Shown piece after piece: positions 32,943 to 41,126 of a DNA stretch of 41,126 nt; position 1 is the first letter of the stretch, and the number at the start of each line of letters is the position of its first letter. Source of the stretch: Streptosporangium minutum (GTDB lineage Bacteria; Actinomycetota; Actinomycetes; Streptosporangiales; Streptosporangiaceae); assembly GCF_002149035.1 (NCBI RefSeq), contig NZ_NGFP01000049.1, forward strand, positions 242 to 41,367, in the 5' to 3' direction. Under the pieces are notes generated by a model. The model was not told the origin of the DNA, made no database searches, and was given only the letters and a program-made list of their open reading frames with translations. The position numbers were made by a program, and so were the translations under genes.

Positions 32943-33866
32943 ATGAAGTTGAGGATCTTCACCGAACCGCAGCAGGGTGCCACCTACGACGAGCTGCTGG
33001 CGGTCGCGCAGGCCGCCGAACGTCTGGGTTTCGACGCCTTCTTCCGTTCCGACCACTACATGCGGATCGGGCCGGGCGACCCCGGTCCCGGCCCCACCGA
33101 CGCCTGGGTGACCCTCGCGGCTCTGGCCAGGGAGACCTCCACCCTCAGGCTCGGCACCCTGGTCACCCCGGTCACCTTCCGGTTGCCCGGCCCGCTGGCG
33201 ATCAGCGTGGCCCAGGTGGACCAGATGAGCGGGGGCCGGGTCGAGCTGGGCCTGGGCACCGGCTGGTTCGACGCCGAACACACCGCGTACGGGATCCCGT
33301 TCCCGCCCGTGGGCGAGAGGTTCGGCCGGTTCGAGGAGCAGCTGGAGATCCTCACCGGCCTCTGGACCACGCCCGCGGGCGAGACGTTCTCATTCGAGGG
33401 CGCCCACTACCGGCTGGCGGACTCGCCCGCGCTGCCCAAGCCCGTGCAGAGCCCCAGACCGCCGATCATCATCGGCGGGTTCGGGGCCAAGCGCACCCCC
33501 CGGCTGGCCGCGCGGTTCGCCGACGAGTACAACCTGCCCTTCCACACCCTGGACGACACCGGGCTGGCCTACGGCCGGATCCGGCAGGCGTGCGAGGCGG
33601 AGGGACGTTCGCAGATCGTGCTCTCGGCGGCCCAGACCGTCGCCGTCGGCGCCGATGACGCCGAGATCGCGCGCCGGGCCGAGGCGGCCGGACAGGATCT
33701 CGCCGCGCTCCGCACGAGCGGTCTGGCGGGCACCCCCGCCGAGGTGGTCGACAAGATCGGCCGGTTCGCCGAGCTGGGCGCCGAGCGGATCTACCTCCAG
33801 GTGATGGACCTGTCGGACCTGGACCACCTGGAGCTCATCGCCGCCGAGGTCCTGCCCCACGTGTAG
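32943..33866 (+). CDS. LLM class F420-dependent oxidoreductase
   Basis: 307 residues of the luciferase-like monooxygenase fold. Typical features are KLRIFTEPQQGATYDELL at the start, DAFFRSDHY, LRLGTLVTPVTFRLPGPLAISVAQVD (read as LRLGTLVTPVTF then RLPGPLAISVAQVDQMSGGR), ELGLGTGWFDAEH and PPIIIGGFGAKRTPRLAARFADEYN. The lack of a flavin reductase partner and the actinobacterial setting favour F420H2 as cofactor. The substrate is unknown. ATG 32943 is chosen by family similarity; ATG 32934 is in frame with GGAG further upstream. A bulged 15-bp hairpin follows the stop, so it is probably a single-gene unit. Its upstream side borders the left end of the IscB element. Confidence 0.85.
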   Translation: MKLRIFTEPQQGATYDELLAVAQAAERLGFDAFFRSDHYMRIGPGDPGPGPTDAWVTLAALARETSTLRLGTLVTPVTFRLPGPLAISVAQVDQMSGGRVELGLGTGWFDAEHTAYGIPFPPVGERFGRFEEQLEILTGLWTTPAGETFSFEGAHYRLADSPALPKPVQSPRPPIIIGGFGAKRTPRLAARFADEYNLPFHTLDDTGLAYGRIRQACEAEGRSQIVLSAAQTVAVGADDAEIARRAEAAGQDLAALRTSGLAGTPAEVVDKIGRFAELGAERIYLQVMDLSDLDHLELIAAEVLPHV

Positions 33867-33884
33867 GCCGTGGGCCTCCACGCC

Positions 33885-33919
33885 GACGACGCCGGAGCCG
33901 GCAGGCTCCCGGCGTCGTC
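33885..33919 (+). terminator. Hairpin terminator after the LLM gene
   Basis: Arms 33885-33899 and 33904-33919 pair over 15 bp with one bulged G and a GGCA loop. The hairpin lies 18 bp after the LLM stop and 45 bp before hen1. Confidence 0.65.
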
Positions 33920-33963
33920 TAACCGATGGCGCACATGATCGGATATCGGGCAGACTGAGCCGG

Positions 33964-35505
33964 GTGTTGCTCACGATCTCCACGACCGTACGGCCCGCCA
34001 CCGACCTCGGTTTCCTGCTGCACAAGCACCCGGACCGGGTTCAGGAGTTCGGCCAGTCGTACGGCACGGCCCGCGTCTTCTACCCGGAGGCGGGCGAGGA
34101 GCGCTGCACGGCGGCGCTGATGCTCGATGTCGACCCGGTCCGCCTGGTGCGCTCGCGCGGCCGGTCCACCCCCGACTACGCGCTGGGCCAGTACGTCAAC
34201 GACCGGCCCTACGCCGCGTCGTCGCTGCTGGCCGTGGCGCTGGCGGACGTGTTCCGCACGGCCCGCACCGGCCGCTGCGACAGCCGTCCGGAACTGGCCG
34301 CCGGCCCCATCCCGCTGGAGATCACGCTGCCCGTGCTGCCCTGCCGGGGCGGTCCCGAGATGGCCCACCGGTTCTTCGGACCGCTGGGCTGGACGGTCGA
34401 GGCCCAGGCCGTACCGCTGGACGAGGGGTTCCCCGAGTGGGGCGACTCCCGTTACGTACGGCTGTCGCTGCGCGGCGAGGTACGGCTGGCCGACGCGCTC
34501 AACCACCTCTACGTGCTGCTGCCGGTGCTCGACGACGCCAAGCACTACTGGATCGCCTCCGACGAGGTGGACAAGCTGATCCGGGCGGGCGAGTCCTGGC
34601 TGGCCGCCCACCCCGACAGGAGCCTGATCACCCGCCGCTACCTCGGCCGCCGCTGGGCCCTCGCCCGCACCGCCTTCGCCCGCCTGGCCGAGCTCGGGGA
34701 CGACGTGGAGGAGGACCTCGAACCTCCCGTCGAGGAGGATCCCGCGGCCGACCCCGGGCCGCCGGCGGACGCGCCCCCCTCGGAGGAGCCCGCAGGCGAG
34801 CTTCCGGCGGTGCCCGCCGGTGAGCCTCCGGCGGCGCCCGCAGGGGAGGCGCCGGGGGAGCGGGAGGCCGCCCCCAAGCGGCCCCTGAACGTCCTGCGCC
34901 GGGAGGCGGTGCTCGAGGCGCTGGCGGAGTCCGGGGCGCACAGCGTCATCGACCTGGGATGCGGGTCCGGGCAGCTGGTCGGGGCGCTGCTGGACAGGCC
35001 GGAGTTCACCAAGGTGGCCGGGGTGGACGTGTCGGCGCAGGCGCTGGCGATCGCCGCCAGGCGGTTGAGGCTCGACCGGATGCCCGACCGCCGGCGGGAA
35101 CGGCTGCAGCTGTTCCAGGGGGCGCTGACCTACACCGACGACCGGTTCGCCGGATACGACGCCGCCGTTCTCATGGAGGTCGTCGAGCACGTCGACCCGC
35201 CGCGGCTGAACGCGCTGGAGCGGGTCGTCTTCGGCGCCGCCCGGCCGGGGCACGTGATCGTGACGACCCCCAACGCCGAGTACAACGTGCGCTACGACTT
35301 CCTGGAGGGCATGCGCCACCCCGACCACCGCTTCGAGTGGACGCGGGCGGAGTTCCAGGCGTGGGCGGCGGAGGTCTGCCGCGAGTACGGCTACCACGTC
35401 GCCTTCCGGCCGGTCGGCGACGACGACCCCGAGCTGGGGCCGCCCACCCAGATGGCCCTGTTCGGCAGGGGAAGCGCCGCGAACGCGGGAGGCGGAGATG
35501 ACTGA
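33964..35505 (+). CDS. hen1: Hen1, 3'-terminal RNA ribose 2'-O-methyltransferase
   Basis: 513 residues. Residues 1-245 are the bacterial Hen1 N-terminal domain (LLTISTTVRPATDLGFLLHKHP, GRSTPDYALGQYVNDRPYAASS), which interacts with Pnkp. A Pro/Glu/Ala linker with repeats (PAGELPAVPAGEPPAAPAGE) spans about 250-300. The C-terminal SAM methyltransferase has IDLGCGSGQLVGALL and the Mn2+ site E405-x2-E408-H409 (MEVVEHVD), plus His in HPDHRFEWTRAEF. It methylates the 2'-OH at the 3' end of a broken RNA before sealing, which blocks repeat cleavage by ribotoxins. The start is GTG 33964. Its last 8 bp overlap pnkp, so the two are cotranslated. Confidence 0.93.
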   Translation: MLLTISTTVRPATDLGFLLHKHPDRVQEFGQSYGTARVFYPEAGEERCTAALMLDVDPVRLVRSRGRSTPDYALGQYVNDRPYAASSLLAVALADVFRTARTGRCDSRPELAAGPIPLEITLPVLPCRGGPEMAHRFFGPLGWTVEAQAVPLDEGFPEWGDSRYVRLSLRGEVRLADALNHLYVLLPVLDDAKHYWIASDEVDKLIRAGESWLAAHPDRSLITRRYLGRRWALARTAFARLAELGDDVEEDLEPPVEEDPAADPGPPADAPPSEEPAGELPAVPAGEPPAAPAGEAPGEREAAPKRPLNVLRREAVLEALAESGAHSVIDLGCGSGQLVGALLDRPEFTKVAGVDVSAQALAIAARRLRLDRMPDRRRERLQLFQGALTYTDDRFAGYDAAVLMEVVEHVDPPRLNALERVVFGAARPGHVIVTTPNAEYNVRYDFLEGMRHPDHRFEWTRAEFQAWAAEVCREYGYHVAFRPVGDDDPELGPPTQMALFGRGSAANAGGGDD

Positions 35506-38041
35506 GATCGCTGTGCCGGAGATGTCGCTGGTCGTGCTCGTCGGAGTGTCGGGGAGCGGCAAGTCGACCTTCGCCCGCAAGCACTTCGCACCGACCCAGG
35601 TGGTCTCCTCGGACTTCTGCCGGGGCCTGGTGGCCGACGACGAGAACGACCAGACCGCCACCCCCGACGCCTTCGACGTGCTCAACTACATCGTCGGCAC
35701 CCGGCTGCGGCGGGGCCTGCTCACGGTCGTGGACGCCACCAACGTCCAGTGGGACGCGCGCAAGAAGCTGATCGAGCTCGCCAAGTCCCACGACGTGCTG
35801 GTCGACGCGATCGTCATGGACGTGCCGGAGGAGGTGGCGGCCGAGCGGAACGAGGCCAGGCCCGACCGGGACTTCGGCCCCCATGTGATCCGGCGGCAGC
35901 ACAAGGACCTGCGGCGGTCCATGGCGAAGATCTCCCGGGACGGCTTCCGCCGGGTCCACGTGCTGCGGGGGGCCGACGAGATCGAGGCCGCCACGGTCGT
36001 CCGGGAGAAGGCGTGGTCCGACCGGCGTGAGCTGACCGGGCCGTTCGACATCATCGGCGACGTGCACGGATGCCGCGCCGAGCTGGAGACGCTGCTGCGC
36101 ACCCTGGGCTGGGAGATCGAGCCCGGCGCCACGGGCGCGACCCATCCCGAGGGCAGGACGGCGGTGTTCGTCGGCGACCTGGTGGACCGGGGCCCGGACT
36201 CGCCGGGCGTGCTCCGGCTGGTCATGGGCATGGTCGCGGCCGGGACCGCGCTGTGCGTGTCGGGCAACCACGAGCAGAAGCTGGCCCGCGCGCTCAACGG
36301 CCGCAAGGTCAGGGTCGCCCACGGGCTGCAGGAGTCGCTGGACCAGCTCGCCGCCGAGCCCGAGGAGTTCCGGACGGCCGCCCTGGCCTTCATGGACGGG
36401 CTGATCAGCCACTACCAGCTCGACGGCGGCAGGCTCGTCGTCGCGCACGCCGGGCTGAAGGAGGCCTACCACGGCCGCGCCTCGGGCCGGGTGCGCTCCT
36501 TCGCGCTGTACGGCGACACCACCGGTGAGACCGACGAGTACGGCCTGCCGGTGCGCTACCCCTGGGCACGGGAGTACCGGGGCCGGGCCATGGTCGTCTA
36601 CGGTCACACCCCCGTCCCCGAGACCGAGTGGATCAACAACACGATCTGCCTGGACACCGGGGTCGTGTTCGGCGGGAGGCTGACCGCGCTGCGCTACCCG
36701 GCCAAGGAGATCGTCTCGGTGCCCGCCGAGAAGGTCTGGTACGAGTCGGTCAGGCCGTTCGCCGCCCCGGGCCACCGCGACCCCGGCGTGCTCTCCATCG
36801 AGGACGTCCGGGGCACCCAGCACATCGAGGTGCGCCACGGCGGCGGCCGCATCAAGGTCCGGGAGGAGAACTCGGCCGCGGCGCTGGAGATCATGAGCCG
36901 GTTCGCGGTCGATCCGCGCTGGCTGGTCTACCTTCCCCCGACGATGGCGCCGCCGGAGACCTCCAGGCTCGACGGCTACCTGGAGCACCCGGCCGAGGCG
37001 TTCGAGGAGTTCGCGGCCGCCGGGATCACCCGGGTCGTGTGCGAGGAGAAGCACATGGGCTCGCGGGCGGTGGCCGTACTGGCCAGGAGCCCGCAGGCGG
37101 CGGCGGCGCGGTTCGGGGTCGCCGACGGCACCGCCGGAGCGGTCTACACCCGGACGGGCAGGCCGTTCTTCGCCGACACCACCGAGCTGGTGGACCGGCT
37201 CAGGCGGGCCTGCGCACCCCTCATGGACGAGCTGGGATCGGACTGGCTCGCACTCGACTGCGAGCTGCTGCCCTGGTCGGCCAAGGCGGAGGGGCTGATC
37301 CGCAGCCAGTACGCGTCGGTCGGGGCCGCGGCCCGCACCGCGCTGCCGGAGGCGGTCGCCGTCCTGGAGGCGGCGGCGGGGCGCGGGCTGGATGTGGGCG
37401 ATCTGCTGGACCGCACCCGCCGCCGCCTTACCAACGCTGCCCGGTTCCGGGACGCGTACGCGCGTTACTGCTGGCCGGTCTCCGGCCTGGACGGCGTACG
37501 GCTGGCGCCGTTCCAGGTCCTCGCCTGCGAGGGCCGGGCGACCGCCGCGCGGGAGCCGCACTCCTGGCACCTGGACGTGCTCTCCCGGCTCGCCGATCCG
37601 CTGATCGCGCCCACCCGGCACGTCTCCGTCGACCTGGCCTCGCAGGAGTCCAGGGACGCCGCGACCGCCTGGTGGTCGGCGCTGACCGCCGAGGGCGGGG
37701 AGGGCATGGTGGTCAAGCCGCTGGAGTGGCCGGGCCGCGAGGGGGCGCACGGGCGGGGCGGCGGAACGGGCGCGGCCGTGCCCGAGGGCCGGGTGCAGCC
37801 GGGGATCAAGGTGCGCGGGCGGGAGTACCTGCGGATCATCTACGGCCCCGACTACACCGAGAGCCTGGAGGTCCTGCGCCGCCGTTTCCTGGGCCGCAAG
37901 CGCTCCCTCGCCCTGCGGGAGCACGCCCTCGGCCTGGAGTCGCTGTCCAGGCTGGCCGACGGCGAGCCGCTGTGGCGGGTGCACGAGGCGGTCTTCGCCG
38001 TTCTCGCACTGGAGTCCGAGCCGGTGGACCCGCGTCTGTGA
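35498..38041 (+). CDS. pnkp: Pnkp, polynucleotide kinase-phosphatase-ligase for RNA repair
   Basis: 847 residues, three catalytic parts. The kinase (1-175) has Walker A GVSGSGKS (16-23) and phosphorylates 5'-OH ends. The metallophosphoesterase (about 180-480) has GDVHGC (Asp188, His190), GDLVDRGPDS and GNHEQK, and removes 2',3'-cyclic phosphates. The ligase domain has nucleotidyl Lys518 in EEKHMGSR and late motifs EGMVVKPLEW and QPGIKVRGREYLRIIYG. With Hen1 it seals tRNAs cut by ribotoxins. A low-complexity insertion (GREGAHGRGGGTGAAVPEGR) lies between the last two ligase motifs. The ATG at 35498 has GGGAGGCGG upstream and overlaps hen1. Length is typical of bacterial Pnkp. Confidence 0.94.
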   Translation: MTEIAVPEMSLVVLVGVSGSGKSTFARKHFAPTQVVSSDFCRGLVADDENDQTATPDAFDVLNYIVGTRLRRGLLTVVDATNVQWDARKKLIELAKSHDVLVDAIVMDVPEEVAAERNEARPDRDFGPHVIRRQHKDLRRSMAKISRDGFRRVHVLRGADEIEAATVVREKAWSDRRELTGPFDIIGDVHGCRAELETLLRTLGWEIEPGATGATHPEGRTAVFVGDLVDRGPDSPGVLRLVMGMVAAGTALCVSGNHEQKLARALNGRKVRVAHGLQESLDQLAAEPEEFRTAALAFMDGLISHYQLDGGRLVVAHAGLKEAYHGRASGRVRSFALYGDTTGETDEYGLPVRYPWAREYRGRAMVVYGHTPVPETEWINNTICLDTGVVFGGRLTALRYPAKEIVSVPAEKVWYESVRPFAAPGHRDPGVLSIEDVRGTQHIEVRHGGGRIKVREENSAAALEIMSRFAVDPRWLVYLPPTMAPPETSRLDGYLEHPAEAFEEFAAAGITRVVCEEKHMGSRAVAVLARSPQAAAARFGVADGTAGAVYTRTGRPFFADTTELVDRLRRACAPLMDELGSDWLALDCELLPWSAKAEGLIRSQYASVGAAARTALPEAVAVLEAAAGRGLDVGDLLDRTRRRLTNAARFRDAYARYCWPVSGLDGVRLAPFQVLACEGRATAAREPHSWHLDVLSRLADPLIAPTRHVSVDLASQESRDAATAWWSALTAEGGEGMVVKPLEWPGREGAHGRGGGTGAAVPEGRVQPGIKVRGREYLRIIYGPDYTESLEVLRRRFLGRKRSLALREHALGLESLSRLADGEPLWRVHEAVFAVLALESEPVDPRL

Positions 38042-38150
38042 CCTCCGGGTAAAGACAGGTGAAGCAGGAAGGCATTTTCCCGATTGGGTCGATCGCTCCC
38101 CCCATACAGGTCCATATCGTTGGAGGCCGGACCATCAGGGGGGGAACGTC

Positions 38151-39314
38151 GTGAGATTCGATCGTGCGGCTCTGCGGGAAGTCGTCGCCATCCACGACGA
38201 CCAGGGGGTTCTGTCGTTCTACGTGACCGCCGACCCCCGGGAGGAGGCGGCGGTCCGGCCCGCCTGGCGGATCCGTTTCGGCAACCAGCTCACCGAACTG
38301 CGGGAGCAGGTCATGGCCGACGGGGACCGGGCGCGGCGGACGGCCGTCCTCAAAAGGCTGGAAGGGCTCGACCAGGATCTCGGGCTGCTGCTCAACCCGA
38401 CCGAGTCCGGGCTGGGGCGGGTGCTGTACGCCCCGATCGGCAGTGACGAGGTGTGGACCTTCTCCTTCCAGCTGCCGGTCGCCGACCAGATCGTGCTGGA
38501 GTCGACCGCCTACGTCCGCCCGCTGGTCAACACGGTCGAGACCGCGCCGCCGGCCGGGATCGTGCTCGTCTCCCGGGACGGACTGCGCATGATCGACTAC
38601 CGGTACGGCATGGCCGAGGACGCCGACAGGAAATACTTCGAGGTCAGCGCCGAGGACTGGCGGCAGATGCGCGGCCCCGCCGCCTCGGAGCTCGCCCGGC
38701 AGGGCGCGGCGCACCGGGACAGGTTCGAGCGCCGGGTCGAGGACAACCTCACCAGGCTGCTGCGCGCCACCGTGCCGGACATCACCGAGCAGGCCGAGAG
38801 CCGGGGCTGGACCACGGTCGTGCTGATCGGCGACGTCCAGCTGACCGAGGTCGTGGCGGCGGAGCTGAACGGCGACGTCATCCAGATCGACGCGGTGGTG
38901 GACTCGCTGCCCCCGGCGAAGATCGCCGAGTATGCGGAACCCCAGCTGCTGGCCGCCCGGACCCGGCGCGGCGTCGAGCTGGCGGAGCGGGTCAAGGACG
39001 CCGCCCTGTCCGGCGGGCGCGGGGCCCTCGGCCTGGAGGAGACACTCACCGGGCTCAACGAGAGCCGGGTGGCTCAGCTCCTGCTGGCCGAATCCCGCGA
39101 GTGGAGCGGCAGCCGTACCGCCGGCGGATGGCTCTGCCCGCCCGGCCAGGTGCCGCAGGGGGAGACGGCGCAGTCGCTCGTGCAGGAGCCCAGGATGGGG
39201 GAGCGCATGATCGAGCGCACTCTGGACATCGACGCCGAGGTGATCGTCCTGGACCAGAAGGCCTCCGAGGCCCTCGCCGACTTCGACGGGGTCGCCGCGG
39301 TCCTGCGCTGGTAG
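38151..39314 (+). CDS. VLRF1/aeRF1-type release-factor-like protein
   Basis: 387 residues. The N-terminus (LREVVAIHDDQGVLSFYVTADPREEAA, here LREVVAIHDD then QGVLSFYVTADP) and the order of domains match the actinobacterial VLRF1 group, relatives of archaeal/eukaryotic release factor 1, Vms1 and the hibernation factor Balon. The central domain contains ARQGAAHRDRFERRVED in the place of the catalytic loop; there is no GGQ. The C-terminal L7Ae-like part holds NESRVAQLLLAE, GGWLCP and EVIVLDQ. It probably acts on ribosomes, releasing peptide or protecting them. The GTG start at 38151 has GGGGGGGAACG upstream. It lies 109 bp behind pnkp on the same strand, possibly in the same repair unit. Confidence 0.75.
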   Translation: MRFDRAALREVVAIHDDQGVLSFYVTADPREEAAVRPAWRIRFGNQLTELREQVMADGDRARRTAVLKRLEGLDQDLGLLLNPTESGLGRVLYAPIGSDEVWTFSFQLPVADQIVLESTAYVRPLVNTVETAPPAGIVLVSRDGLRMIDYRYGMAEDADRKYFEVSAEDWRQMRGPAASELARQGAAHRDRFERRVEDNLTRLLRATVPDITEQAESRGWTTVVLIGDVQLTEVVAAELNGDVIQIDAVVDSLPPAKIAEYAEPQLLAARTRRGVELAERVKDAALSGGRGALGLEETLTGLNESRVAQLLLAESREWSGSRTAGGWLCPPGQVPQGETAQSLVQEPRMGERMIERTLDIDAEVIVLDQKASEALADFDGVAAVLRW

Positions 39315-39658
39315 GAGAGACGAGTCCCCCAGGCGGATGCCCGCACCTCTTCCCGGGGCTTCCCGGGGCCGGGCCTCTCGCCGTCCCGGGCCGCCGGTCG
39401 CGGGCGGGATCCCGCGACGGCCGCGCGGCTCGTGACGGCGGTGCGCGGCCCGGGACGATCACGCGCGGCGCGCGGCGCCCGGACGCGGGTCCCGTGACGA
39501 GAGCCGCGCTGATCCACGGCGAGACGCTGTGAGACACTCTTCATTAAGTCGAATTATGTTTTCGCAGCTCATGACATGAACAGCCCCCCGAACCGGATCG
39601 GGTGCGATCTCCTGTGCCGATCCAGGGATACCTACGTTCTTCGGGGGAAAGGACGGTC
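39315..39658. other. Intergenic region before the sugar transporter, 344 bp
   Basis: No convincing gene. The first 200 bp are extremely GC-rich with several hairpins, the best being GTCGCGGG/CCCGCGAC at 39397-39404 and 39411-39418, a likely terminator for the upstream gene. From about 39530 the sequence turns AT-richer (CTTCATTAAGTCGAATTATG), which suits a promoter for the transporter gene. I cannot name an operator. Confidence 0.55.
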
Positions 39659-41068
39659 ATGGTCGGTACCGCTTCTTCGGGCACTTCCAGTGAGCATCTC
39701 GGGCATGTCGTCTTCATCACCGCGGCGGCGGCACTGGGCGGGTTCCTCTTCGGTTACGACAGCGCGGTCATCAACGGCGCCGTCACCGGAATCCAGAAGC
39801 ACTTCGGCGTCGGCCCTGTCCAGATCGGCGTCGTGGTGGCCATCGCGCTGCTGGGCTCGGCGGTCGGCGCGTGGATCGCCGGAAGCATAGCCGACCGCTG
39901 GGGGCGCACCAGGACCATGCAGGTGGCCGCGCTCCTGTTCGCGGTCAGCTCCGTCGGCCAGGCGCTGCCGTTCGCGATCTGGGACCTGGCCTTCTGGCGG
40001 GTGCTCGCCGGCGTCGGGATCGGCATGGCCTCGGTGATCGGGCCCGCCTACATCGCCGAGGTCGCCCCGCCGGCCTACCGGGGGCGCCTGGGATCCTTCC
40101 AGCAGCTCGCGATCGTGCTGGGCATCGCGGTCTCCCAGCTCGTCAACTACGCGATCGCGCAGACGGCCGGGGGCAACGTCAACAACGTGCTGTTCGGGCT
40201 GCAGGCCTGGCAGTGGATGCTCGGAGCCTGCCTGATCCCCGCCCTGCTGTACCTGCTCTTCTCGACGATCATTCCCGAGTCGCCGCGCTTCCTCATCGCG
40301 GTGGGGAAGACGGACCTGGCGCGCCAGGTGCTCAGGGAGGTCGAAGGCGACAAGATCGACCTGGACGCGCGGGTGACGGAGATCTACAACCTGCTGCGCA
40401 GCGAGCGCCCGCCCCGGATACGGGACCTGCGCGGCCCGGCGCTGGGACTGCTGCCGATCGTCTGGATCGGCATCCTGCTCTCGGTCTTCCAGCAGTTCGT
40501 CGGCATCAACGTCATCTTCTACTACTCCGCGTCGCTGTGGCAGTCGGTCGGCATCAACCAGAGCGACTCACTGCTGATCAGCTTCTCCACCTCGATCATC
40601 AACATCATCGGCACCTTCATCGCCATCGCGCTGGTCGACCGGATCGGCCGCAGGCCGCTGCTGCTGATCGGTTCCGCGGGCATGGCGATCGCGCTCGCCA
40701 CGGCCGCGTGGGCGTTCAGCGCGGGGGTCCGCACCGGCGAGGCCGTCAGGCTGCCGGAGACGCAGGGCACCGTCGCCCTGGTCGCCGCACACGTCTTCGT
40801 GCTGTTCTTCGCGCTGTCGTGGGGTGTCGTCGTCTGGGTGCTGCTCGGCGAGATGTTCCCCAACAGGATCAGGGCCGCCGCGCTGTCGGTGGCCGCCGCG
40901 GCCCAGTGGGTGGCCAACTGGCTGATCACCGTCTCGTTCCCGTCCCTGGCGGCGTGGAACCTGTCCGGAGCCTACGTGGGCTACGCCTTCTTCGCCGTGC
41001 TGTCCTTCGTCTTCGTGCTGTTCAAGGTGAGGGAGACCAAGGGGCGCAGGCTGGAGGAGATGGGGTAG
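39659..41068 (+). CDS. Sugar porter family MFS transporter
   Basis: 469 residues with 12 membrane helices. Sugar-porter signatures are all present: GGFLFGYDSAVINGA in helix 1, GSIADRWGRTR in the 2-3 loop, RVLAGVGIGMASV, YIAEVAPPAYRGRLGSFQQL, PESPRFL after helix 6, QQFVGINVIFYYS in helix 7, DRIGRRPLLLIG and a C-terminal RETKGRRLEEM. Such proteins (GlcP, XylE, AraE types) take up hexoses or pentoses by proton symport; QQFVGIN favours glucose, xylose or arabinose. The ATG at 39659 has AAAGGA 7 nt upstream; the in-frame start at 39602 is less likely. It probably has its own promoter in the long upstream gap. No sugar kinase or regulator gene is seen beside it. Confidence 0.9.
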   Translation: MVGTASSGTSSEHLGHVVFITAAAALGGFLFGYDSAVINGAVTGIQKHFGVGPVQIGVVVAIALLGSAVGAWIAGSIADRWGRTRTMQVAALLFAVSSVGQALPFAIWDLAFWRVLAGVGIGMASVIGPAYIAEVAPPAYRGRLGSFQQLAIVLGIAVSQLVNYAIAQTAGGNVNNVLFGLQAWQWMLGACLIPALLYLLFSTIIPESPRFLIAVGKTDLARQVLREVEGDKIDLDARVTEIYNLLRSERPPRIRDLRGPALGLLPIVWIGILLSVFQQFVGINVIFYYSASLWQSVGINQSDSLLISFSTSIINIIGTFIAIALVDRIGRRPLLLIGSAGMAIALATAAWAFSAGVRTGEAVRLPETQGTVALVAAHVFVLFFALSWGVVVWVLLGEMFPNRIRAAALSVAAAAQWVANWLITVSFPSLAAWNLSGAYVGYAFFAVLSFVFVLFKVRETKGRRLEEMG

Positions 41069-41126
41069 GACCGTGCCGATGCCTCCCGTGAACCCCGCGC
41101 CCCGGCGCGTTCCGCGCCTCCCCCGC

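Noticed and set aside
35171-37984. Minus-strand open frame of 937 codons opposite pnkp.
   Set aside because: A shadow of Pnkp: no recognisable domains, and the plus strand encodes all kinase, phosphatase and ligase motifs.

Overview
The window is very GC-rich DNA with strong G/C bias at third codon positions, frequent GTG starts and Shine-Dalgarno sites. Its gene set is actinobacterial: SepH, CutRS, DUF4193, DUF3710, DUF3159, a CeoB/CeoC pair, an F420-type LLM oxidoreductase and OtsA. Gene order follows two chromosomal neighbourhoods known in Actinobacteria: sepH-hemH-suhB-cutRS-DUF4193-dut of Streptomyces, and the rRNA methyltransferase-K+ permease-ceoBC-DUF3159-OB-fold-DUF3710-dut block of Mycobacterium. 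It is therefore most likely the core chromosome of a filamentous actinomycete, plausibly Streptosporangiales (inference from gene content only).

Layout. 1-8.3 kb: the cell-division regulator sepH, a membrane protein, a sugar-lactone oxidase, an MFS transporter, a membrane-anchored lytic transglycosylase, and ferrochelatase (hemH/cpfC). 8.3-11.6 kb: three 34-bp tandem repeats between divergent genes, an S9 peptidase, an inositol-monophosphatase-family enzyme and a 52-residue small protein. 11.8-16.7 kb: cutRS, a DUF4193 zinc-ribbon protein, an EcsC-like protein and trehalose-phosphate synthase. 16.7-21.2 kb: a DUF4235 membrane protein, a compact valyl-tRNA synthetase, a Cys-rich 24-residue micropeptide with a structured leader and terminator, and an AI-2E family transporter. 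21.2-24.2 kb: a co-directional thioesterase-dut-DUF3710-OB-fold-DUF3159 operon ending at a perfect 48-bp palindrome. 24.2-27.8 kb: a potassium module in which two RCK/TrkA proteins diverge from a KimA-like permease. 27.9-31.1 kb: a TrmA/RlmD-type RNA methyltransferase, a ribbon-helix-helix/Clp-N fusion with an operator-like promoter, and a secreted GH18-like protein.

31.1-32.8 kb: the main accessory feature is a non-autonomous IS200/IS605-type element. It encodes an apparently intact IscB, the RNA-guided nuclease family ancestral to Cas9, with all RuvC and HNH catalytic residues. Upstream of iscB lies a structured region of about 340 nt that I interpret as its omega RNA. Similar 20-bp hairpins mark both ends and no TnpA is present.

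32.9-41.1 kb: an LLM oxidoreductase, then the Hen1-Pnkp RNA end-healing and sealing system, followed by a VLRF1/aeRF1-type release-factor-like protein. Together these look like a repair module for ribotoxin-damaged RNA and stalled translation. A sugar-porter MFS transporter closes the window.

The most notable items are the IscB/omega-RNA element, the micropeptide leader at 19.7 kb, the RHH/Clp-N gene with its palindromic operator, the 34-bp repeats in front of hemH, and the RNA-repair/ribosome-rescue island.
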